Below are positions 7,701-10,000 of a stretch of DNA of 10,000 nt, in pieces (position 1 is the first letter of the stretch; every line of letters starts with the position of its first letter). The position numbers and the translations under genes are program-made. The notes below the pieces were generated by a model that saw only the letters and a list, made by a program, of their open reading frames with translations, did not search any database and was not told the DNA's origin. The DNA lies in contig CAJNDS010001524.1 of assembly GCA_905221605.1 (NCBI GenBank), forward strand, positions 32,501-42,500. Reading direction: 5' to 3'. The stretch comes from Symbiodinium natans. Its lineage: Eukaryota > Sar > Dinophyceae > Suessiales > Symbiodiniaceae.

Positions 7701-9530
7701 ATAAGTAATGTTGCACCCGCTTTCGTGAGAAGGGGCACTAGTATGCGATGTTCCGGAAATCCTATAGGGGACCCCCCATTGTTTAGGGTGGTCCTCAATT
7801 ATGCGATGTTTGCCCGGCCGGGGTTGAAGGGCGGGGGGCCGGGGAGCCAAAAACTAAAAAAGTTTTGAATAAGAAACTCCGGATTTTTTTGGTGTCCAGC
7901 CTTATTTAAATTCCTTTTAAAATTTCAATACGAAACAGGCCCCCTTTCCAAGGGAGTAGCCCACGAGCTGCCCTGATTCGCTGTAGCAAGTTGTTTCAGT
8001 GGTCCGCATTTATGCGGAGCCCCGGCGACAGTGGAGCTACAAAGCATGGAAAGCTTAGACCCTCAAGCTTCAAGGCTTCCCCTCAACCATCGACCCCTAG
8101 CCGCCCTACCCCCAGCCCCGTCCCAGCCCCAGCCCACAGTATTCAGGACCCCCGAAAACCCCAAAATTGTTTGGGGGGGGAGGGCCGGGGGGGGACCCCT
8201 GCGCACTAAAGCGAGCCCAACATTACGGTTACAAGTACAGCTATGAGTACAGTTATAATTGAACCTCCAAGTAGGGGGCTCTCCAAGCGGGGCTTCTATG
8301 GGTGCCGCAGGCTCTCAGGCTGCCACTGATCTGCCCACATACATATGCATACAAGGAGGGGCCCCCCTTACTATACTAACTGTAGTTAAGGGACTTATAA
8401 CCTAATTTAGGATCCTTATAACCCGATTTGGGGCTCTTATAACTCTACTTGTAACTGGGGGGGCCCCTCCTTGTATACATGCATATACATACTGAACCCT
8501 AAACCCTAAACCCTAAACCCTAAACCCTAAACCCTAAACCCTAGTAGGCAACCGACGGATGCACACAGCGGCCCCCCGACACTTTCGCCTGCCCCGCAGG
8601 ACTGGATGGCCCCCGTGTAGATCACGGCATCCAGAGAGGTCCCAGACTGCCTCAGGCTTAGGGCTTTATAGGGTTTAGGGTTTAGGGTGTAGGGTTTAGG
8701 GTTTCAGAAAAGGACGCTGTGGAGGCCTGCATTTTGTGGGTTCAAGAAAACATAGGTTTTCAGCAGCTACATGGAGTATGCTTTCGGAATAGGAAGACGT
8801 AGGATTTCAGGGAGTGCTTGTCTGTAATTATGTCTGGGATGTCGAATGTACGTGTACTGACTCGACATATTTTTGGAACTAACGTGGCAGCTCTCTTGGG
8901 GTTTAGGGCTACGGCTTTCCGGCTAAGGGTTTCGGGTAGAAGCTGCTGACTTCGCTTGGCTGCCATCAGACGAAGATCAACGCTTGCACACTCACTGCCC
9001 CTGTCACCTGTTGACCGGCTACACACAGAACCAACAAATAACATCAGCGTCGTGATCATCGCAATCGTAGGATACCATTAGCACATATGAGCACTGACTC
9101 GCGAAAAAATGAAACAGAGGCGCCCTAATATACCCACAAACACTGTAATCCTGACGGAGGGAACCCCCCCCTTTTGAGTATCCCCATTTTCGGAAACACT
9201 GCGCCCTAATCCGCTTAGAAGAAGCAACACAGGGGTCGGAAAAGTCACTAATAGTCTTCCCGTATGGTCCCGATATAATTCTACTGTAATAACCCCCAAA
9301 GCACTGTTCCAATTATTAAGGCCCCGATGTTAAACTAAACCCCAAACCCAAACCCAAAACCCCTAAACCCGAAACGCTAAACCCTAAACCCTAAACCCGA
9401 AACCCGAAACCCTAAACCCTAAACCCTAGCCTTTGTGTGTGTGTGTGAGTGTGTGACCAGGCGGCGCAGCGCAAGGCATGCAGAACTGCTAGGCCGCCAA
9501 CTGAGCGCTTCGAAAGAGCTCGAGGGCCAC
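1638..9530 (-). CDS. Intron-rich pentatricopeptide repeat (PPR) protein gene, partial
   Basis: PPR proteins are helical-repeat, sequence-specific RNA binders, mostly acting on organelle transcripts; no targeting peptide is visible here because the 5' end is outside. Short minus-strand islands each encode part of a 35-residue PPR unit. They are bounded by AG|G acceptors and GT or GC donors, and they join in frame. The first three exons give 45 residues across two partial repeats; exons 5896-3313 give 76 residues; exons 2530-1638 give the last block. The helix A signatures seen are VIYTGAIQSC, HGAVVAALG, VGYSSVITAA and AAYNSAISAS. The helix B signatures are KWETALSLYDEM, RWQRAFVLFGEM, KWPWALHFLQEM and KWRVAVALLQDM. 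Base-reading positions include Asp35 before several helix A segments, and Thr, Gly, Ser and Asn at position 5. The start, the stop and two internal joins are not resolved, and a pseudogene cannot be excluded. PPR identity is well supported by spacing; the exact exon set is inference. Confidence 0.82.
1715..1752 (+). repeat. Short TTTAGGG array next to an acceptor
   Basis: A few TTTAGGG units begin ten bases beyond the exon at 1638-1705. On the transcript they read CCCUAAA and could supply branch-point (CUAAA) and pyrimidine signals for that exon's acceptor. Confidence 0.8.
2205..2244 (-). CDS. PPR exon J (Pro-Asp and helix A)
   Basis: This 40-bp exon encodes PDTAAYNSAISAS, the classic PPR helix A start with Asp35 and Asn5, a pair usually linked to uridine recognition in characterised PPR proteins. 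The acceptor is TGCCTAG|G and the donor is TCC|GTGAGC, both strong. Joined in phase 0 to the exon at 1705 it reads YNSAISASEKSGKWRVAVAL, with Trp nine residues after Ile as in the other repeats. Without splicing, the frame runs on into a hydrophobic, non-PPR stretch. Confidence 0.8.
2492..2530 (-). CDS. PPR exon I (end of helix B and loop)
   Basis: This 39-bp exon lies between the acceptor CGTCAAAG|G and the strong donor AT|GTGAGC. It encodes AREMKRRMASLT plus the first two bases of a Met codon. Those two bases join the first G of the next exon to give ATG, reading SLTMPDTAAYNSAISAS. This places the conserved Pro-Asp directly before helix A. The loop is about three residues longer than in the other repeats of the gene. 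Confidence 0.6.
2610..2644 (-). CDS. Probable PPR exon H (helix B, tentative)
   Basis: The acceptor GAAAAAGCAG|G is followed by a 35-bp segment encoding APEIPTWVAAH and two bases of a Met codon, ending at a GT donor (AT|GTAGCC). Joined to the next exon it gives TWVAAHMAREMKRRM, a passable helix B with Trp and the downstream Glu-Met. The Trp to Met distance is nine rather than ten residues, so either the repeat is one residue short or a different acceptor is used. The intron to the next exon would be only 79 bp, the shortest here. Confidence 0.4.
2894..2941 (-). CDS. Possible PPR exon (weak)
   Basis: Sixteen codons follow an acceptor-like TTTGGGTAG|G and end before a GC (TTAGGG|GCTTGA). The encoded ELQRSEAEFIGVLALG could be a loop and a degenerate helix A. 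It is in phase with both candidate neighbours, but it lacks the helix A Tyr and fits the 35-residue spacing only approximately. It also lacks the TTTAGGG array on its right that the well-supported exons have. It is offered as the best candidate in a gap rather than as a firm exon. Confidence 0.2.
2957..3060 (-). repeat. CCCTAAA array, 12 perfect units
   Basis: Twelve perfect CCCTAAA units run from 2962 to 3045, followed by CCCAAAA and one more CCCTAAA. Confidence 0.96.
3188..3282 (-). repeat. CCCTAAA array with CCCTAAG/CCCTGAG variants
   Basis: Perfect units on the left, one 8-base CCCCTAAA unit in the middle, then CCCTAAG and CCCTGAG variants. It lies just left of the PPR exon at 3313-3351, so on the transcript it reads UUUAGGG just after the donor. 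Confidence 0.93.
3313..3351 (-). CDS. PPR exon G (end of helix B and loop)
   Basis: This exon follows the acceptor CATGTCCAG|G and begins EMMEEEVQLGSQT. Joined in phase to the previous exon it gives WALHFLQEMMEEE, so Met sits ten residues after Trp as in the other repeats. The 3' end is uncertain. The GT at 3312-3311 is used here, but GT after GAG-GAG-GAA, or several GC sites further on, are also possible, and the frame stays open to a TAG within the telomere-type repeats. CCCTAAA repeats (3188-3282) lie to its left and TTTAGGG repeats (3391-3446) to its right. Confidence 0.7.
3391..3446 (+). repeat. TTTAGGG array
   Basis: Four perfect units, then TTCAGGG variants. It ends in a strand switch into AACCCTGAGCC and C-rich degenerate repeats to about 3500. 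On the transcript it lies just upstream of the acceptor for the exon at 3351. Confidence 0.9.
3940..4016 (-). repeat. CCCTAAA array
   Basis: Four perfect units with flanking variants. It starts 13 bases from the exon at 4029-4103, on its donor side. Confidence 0.9.
4029..4103 (-). CDS. PPR exon F (helix A and helix B)
   Basis: This 75-bp exon has 25 whole codons and is the clearest PPR segment in the window. Its helix A is VVGYSSVITAAEVSKK and its helix B is KWPWALHFLQ. The acceptor is CCTGAG|G, preceded by an unbroken run of 12 C (the complement of G 4108-4119) that can serve as the pyrimidine tract. The donor is CAG|GTGCCT. Third codon positions are nearly all G or C, unlike the flanking repeats. 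On the plus strand the same bases read as a 25-codon frame from 4018 that resembles a CCHC zinc knuckle lacking its last Cys; that is judged a coincidence because the minus-strand frame joins both neighbours in phase. Confidence 0.9.
4108..4164 (+). repeat. G12 run and TTTAGGG array
   Basis: Twelve G (4108-4119) run straight into TTTAGGG units to 4164. On the transcript this is CCCUAAA repeats followed by a C12 tract directly before the acceptor of the exon at 4103. A further G14 run lies at 4203-4216. Confidence 0.92.
4272..4350 (-). repeat. Degenerate CCCTAAA repeat
   Basis: C-rich telomere-type units with many changes, such as CCCTAGA, CCCTGAA and CGCTAAA. Confidence 0.65.
4380..4489 (-). 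repeat. CCCTAAA array, about 15 units
   Basis: Almost perfect CCCTAAA units with one register change (CCCTAACCCCTAAA). It begins about 16 bases past the donor of the exon at 4506-4551. Confidence 0.96.
4506..4551 (-). CDS. PPR exon E (end of helix B and loop)
   Basis: This 46-bp exon follows the acceptor AGTGCAAG|G and encodes FVLFGEMADRELEMD. It completes the helix B begun in the previous exon and carries the loop ending in Asp, the PPR position that helps read the RNA base. The donor is GC (GAT|GCGGGG). With the next exon the join reads LEMDVVGYSSVITA, and Tyr falls exactly 19 residues after the helix B Ala. A perfect CCCTAAA array lies to the left (4380-4489) and TTTAGGG repeats to the right (4574-4650). 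Confidence 0.85.
4557..4668 (+). repeat. TTTAGGG array bounded by 17-bp direct repeats
   Basis: The motif ACTATAGGGGCCTTAAT (4557-4573) recurs as ACTACAGGGGCCTTAAT (4652-4668), and the space between is filled almost wholly by TTTAGGG-type units (4574-4650). Confidence 0.88.
4690..4759 (+). repeat. Dispersed 70-bp repeat, copy 1
   Basis: The segment starts TTGGGGCTTGTTATGG and includes GGGACCATAAGGGG and TTCCGACCCCT. It aligns by eye, at roughly 70 per cent identity, with the minus strand of 9231-9299, so it is a dispersed repeat rather than a gene. Confidence 0.6.
5655..5803 (-). repeat. CCCTAAA array with six-base units
   Basis: Degenerate CCCTCAA units on the left pass into perfect CCCTAAA units, mixed with two six-base CCCTAA steps. 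It ends about 25 bases from the exon at 5829-5896, on its donor side. Confidence 0.92.
5829..5896 (-). CDS. PPR exon D (helix A and start of helix B)
   Basis: This 68-bp, very GC-rich exon encodes APHQRAHGAVVAALGAAGRW followed by QR and the first two bases of an Ala codon. Helix A is HGAVVAALG and helix B starts GRWQR. The donor is GT (CGC-GC|GTCGGG). The split codon GC|G joins the exon at 4551 to read RWQRAFVLFGEM, with the Met ten residues after the Trp as in the other repeats. The acceptor is taken as TCAGAG|G; an AG two bases further upstream is also possible, so the first residue is uncertain. CCCTAAA repeats (5655-5803) lie on its left and TTTAGGG repeats (5908-5990) on its right. The longer plus-strand frame from 5806 is treated as its shadow. 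Confidence 0.8.
5908..5990 (+). repeat. TTTAGGG array with 28-bp higher-order pattern
   Basis: From 5919 the units run TTTAGGG, TTTAGGG, CTTAGGG, CTTAGGG; the same four repeat from 5947 to 5974; then two TTTAGGG units end at 5988. On the transcript it precedes the acceptor of the exon at 5896. Confidence 0.93.
6126..6307 (+). repeat. 182-bp G tract broken by single C or T
   Basis: Almost pure G in runs of three to twenty, broken only by single C or T bases. Several long Gly- or Pro-rich frames can be read through it, but none has other support. On the transcript it is a C tract inside the intron between 7038 and 5896. The length may be unreliable because such runs sequence poorly. Two smaller G runs with a GTAGTATAGAGGG context follow at 6530-6600. 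Confidence 0.93.
6724..6777 (+). repeat. TTTAGGG array
   Basis: About seven units with one TTTAGCG change, bounded on both sides by TGCAGGG or GTGCAGGG. Confidence 0.9.
6798..7028 (-). repeat. C/A-rich degenerate telomere-type tract
   Basis: A stretch made almost only of C and A (CCCAAA, CCCTAAAC, CAAAACAAAACCC) with very few G or T. It lies directly on the donor side of the exon at 7038-7081, so the transcript reads U/G-rich there. Short Lys/Pro-rich frames across it are not supported as genes. Confidence 0.75.
7038..7081 (-). CDS. PPR exon C (helix B)
   Basis: This 44-bp exon follows the acceptor TCTGGCCAG|G and encodes (G)QKWETALSLYDEME, a very typical PPR helix B. The favoured donor is GC (GAG|GCAAGT), an otherwise perfect match to the GTRAGT consensus. 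A GT four bases later (GCAA|GTAGAG) is the alternative. Joined to the exon at 8650-8589 it completes one PPR unit. The join to the next recognised exon (5896) is about four residues shorter than the usual 35-residue spacing, so either that loop is short or a very small exon has been missed. Confidence 0.85.
7353..7387. repeat. CCCTAAAAC/GTTTTAGGG hairpin
   Basis: Nine-base perfect arms (7353-7361 and 7379-7387) flank a 17-base loop. They are telomere-type units in inverted orientation. More G-rich units follow to about 7470 and C-rich units at 7490-7512. Confidence 0.7.
7636..7702. repeat. Inverted pair of an 11-base motif
   Basis: ATAACTGTACT (7636-7646) and AGTACAGTTAT (7692-7702) are perfect inverted copies 45 bases apart. 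The same motif recurs at 8246 and 9940. Confidence 0.65.
8337..8491. mobile_element. Fold-back, MITE-like element
   Basis: Perfect 19-bp inverted arms, 8349-8367 and 8458-8476 (ATACAAGGAGGGGCCCCCC and its complement), extend outward imperfectly through CATACATATGCAT and ATGCATATACATA. The inside holds a 21-bp tandem repeat starting CTTATAAC at 8394, 8415 and 8436. There is no coding capacity. This fits a miniature inverted-repeat element, though no clear target-site duplication was seen. Confidence 0.6.
8394..8456 (+). repeat. Three 21-bp tandem units
   Basis: CTTATAAC begins each unit at an exact 21-base step (8394, 8415, 8436). The remainder of each unit is similar but diverged. Confidence 0.75.
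8496..8543 (-). repeat. CCCTAAA array
   Basis: Six to seven perfect units, about 45 bases to the donor side of the exon at 8589-8650. Confidence 0.95.
8589..8650 (-). CDS. PPR exon B (loop and helix A)
   Basis: This 62-bp exon follows the acceptor CCTGAG|G. It encodes QSGTSLDAVIYTGAIQSCGA, a textbook PPR loop and helix A with Asp at the 35 position and Thr at position 5. The best 5' splice site is GC (GCAG|GCGAAA). With it, the split codon G|GA plus the next exon reads SCGAGQKW, placing Trp nine residues after the helix A Ile as in the other repeats. A GT seven bases further in would break the frame with the next exon. CCCTAAA repeats lie to its left (8496-8543) and TTTAGGG repeats to its right (8656-8705). 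The plus strand here shows a misleading acceptor-like stretch ending CCCCGCAG. Confidence 0.85.
8656..8705 (+). repeat. TTTAGGG array
   Basis: Units CTTAGGG, TTTAGGG and TGTAGGG begin six bases beyond the exon at 8589-8650, so they form the end of the preceding intron on the transcript. Confidence 0.9.
9231..9299 (-). repeat. Dispersed 70-bp repeat, copy 2
   Basis: Read on the minus strand it starts TTGGGGGTTATTACAG and includes CGGGACCATACGGGA and TTCCGACCCCT, matching the copy at 4690-4759 in the opposite orientation. Confidence 0.6.
9334..9429 (-). repeat. CCCTAAA/CCCGAAA array
   Basis: C-rich telomere-type units, degenerate on the left and near-perfect on the right. The array lies on the donor side of the exon at 9502-9530, separated from it by a (TG)n run. 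Confidence 0.9.
9435..9457 (+). repeat. (TG)n microsatellite
   Basis: GT/TG dinucleotides with one GA interruption. Confidence 0.9.
9502..9530 (-). CDS. PPR exon A (helix B)
   Basis: This 29-bp exon follows an acceptor reading TTAGCCCCAG|G and encodes VALELFRSA plus the first two bases of a Gln codon. It ends at a GT donor (9501-9500). Joining CA to the first G of the next exon gives CAG, and the distance from the helix B Ala to the next Tyr is then exactly 19 residues, as in the other repeats of this gene. The upstream exon should end with Trp plus one residue; no such exon is visible in 9531-10000, so it probably lies outside the window. Staying in this frame past the donor meets a TAG within four codons, which supports splicing here. 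Confidence 0.68.
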
Positions 9531-9554
9531 CTGGGGCTAAGGGTTGCGGCTTTA

Positions 9555-9670
9555 AAGGGTTTAGGGTTTAGGGTTTAGGGTTTAGGATTTAGGGTTTAGG
9601 GTTTTAGGGTTTAGGTTTAGGGATGTGTAGGGCTTAGGGTTTAGGGATTTGGGGTTTAAAGGGGTTTGGG
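9555..9670 (+). repeat. TTTAGGG array
   Basis: Perfect units on the left pass into degenerate units. It lies just beyond the exon at 9502-9530, on its acceptor side. Confidence 0.9.
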
Positions 9671-9838
9671 CTTATCGGGTTTATGGCGTGTTTAGCTAGG
9701 GTTGAGGCTTTAGCTTCAGGAAGGGTTTAATGAGGGTTGAGGGCGGGGAGTTGCCCGGCGGGGCCACCGTAAATAAGGCATCATTAGAGGTTATATGAGG
9801 TGAATGGATTAAGAGTATCCCCACAAGGACACCCCAGC

Positions 9839-9869
<31 letters not shown>

Positions 9870-9891
9870 TCACATATATATATATATATAC
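9839..9891 (+). repeat. (AT)n microsatellite
   Basis: Two AT runs (9845-9870 and 9873-9890) are joined by CAC. Frames with runs of Tyr and Ile across it are not supported as genes. Confidence 0.92.
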
Positions 9892-10000
9892 ACTCGCCAA
9901 GATGCGGAAAGGAAACATACAAAAGCACTCAGCAATAACAGTACAGTTATAAACGCCCTCTTTCAAACAAGGGGCACACGGGGGCAGATGTTAGGTTGTT

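Larger units (their letters stand above)
7082..8588 (-). other. PPR intron, 1507 bp
   Basis: The exons on either side join perfectly in frame and in repeat spacing, so everything between is best read as one intron. It carries the fold-back element, the AGTACAGTTATAA motifs, a telomere-type hairpin and several frames of 60-115 codons (7034-7267, 7524-7868, 7991-8246) with no recognisable domains. Confidence 0.7.
8651..9501 (-). other. PPR intron, 851 bp
   Basis: GT-AG intron between two exons that join to CAG-CAG in frame. It starts (after a TG run) with UUUAGGG repeats and ends with CCCUAAA repeats. A 99-codon minus-strand frame at 8760-9059 lies inside it, has no recognisable domain and is taken as chance. 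Confidence 0.7.
9531..10000. other. Upstream intron or flank, no gene seen
   Basis: It carries the 9555-9670 TTTAGGG array and the (AT)n run. The expected preceding PPR exon, ending in Trp plus one residue, was not found, so this is probably part of a longer intron whose donor lies outside the window. Confidence 0.5.

Noticed and set aside
7524-7868. Plus-strand 114-codon frame
   Set aside because: It covers an inverted repeat pair and dispersed motifs, and overlapping frames of similar length exist on the other strand; no domain seen.
8760-9312. Minus-strand frames of 73-99 codons
   Set aside because: They lie inside an intron whose flanking exons join in frame, overlap each other and part of a dispersed repeat, and show no motif.
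1-10000. A true chromosome end (telomere)
   Set aside because: The arrays are short, occur in both orientations and are interspersed with unique sequence and exons, so they are interstitial.
1-10000. CRISPR array, tRNA, rRNA or spliced-leader RNA
   Set aside because: No regularly spaced repeat-spacer pattern, cloverleaf, rRNA core or dinoflagellate spliced-leader sequence was found by reading both strands.

Overview
This window looks like nuclear DNA from a eukaryote whose telomere repeat is TTTAGGG (CCCTAAA on the other strand). A dinoflagellate alga, or a close alveolate, is the best guess. Three things point that way: degenerate and perfect TTTAGGG arrays in both orientations through the whole 10 kb; a pentatricopeptide (PPR) gene whose helix A segments match the 'YNAAISACEK'-type wording common in dinoflagellate PPR proteins; and introns that use GC as well as GT at the 5' splice site and nearly always have a G just after the acceptor AG. 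No prokaryotic features, rRNA, tRNA or spliced-leader RNA were recognised. The taxonomic call is inference.

One gene explains most of the non-repetitive GC-rich islands. It lies on the minus strand, runs from about 9530 down to about 1638, and is cut into at least ten very short exons (29-75 bp). Read in order, the exons are 9530-9502, 8650-8589, 7081-7038, 5896-5829, 4551-4506, 4103-4029, 3351-3313, (2644-2610), 2530-2492, 2244-2205 and 1705-1638. Where neighbouring exons can be joined, the reading frame is kept and the 35-residue PPR spacing is restored: the helix A Tyr falls 13 residues before the helix B Trp, and the Tyr of the next repeat 19 residues after the helix B Ala. The 5' end lies beyond the right edge of the window. 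The 3' end is either left of 1638 or outside. Two joins are unresolved, between 7038 and 5896 and between 3313 and 2530.

The introns are where the telomere-like DNA sits. Six exons (9530, 8650, 5896, 4551, 4103, 3351) each have a CCCTAAA array on their left and a TTTAGGG array on their right. In the sense of the transcript, several long introns therefore start with UUUAGGG repeats just after the donor and end with CCCUAAA repeats just before the acceptor. These are inverted arms that could pair and bring the splice sites together. This is the most interesting signal in the window.

Region by region: 1-1637 is mostly degenerate and perfect telomere-type repeats, a GAA microsatellite and a 65-bp duplication, with possible further PPR fragments. 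1638-4551 holds seven to nine small exons separated by introns of 79-677 bp. 4552-5828 is an intron with telomeric arrays and a dispersed repeat. 5829-5896 is an exon. 5897-7037 is an intron with a 182-bp G tract. 7038-7081 is an exon. 7082-8588 is an intron with a fold-back element and several small dispersed repeats. 8589-8650 and 9502-9530 are exons. The right edge carries (TG)n and (AT)n microsatellites.
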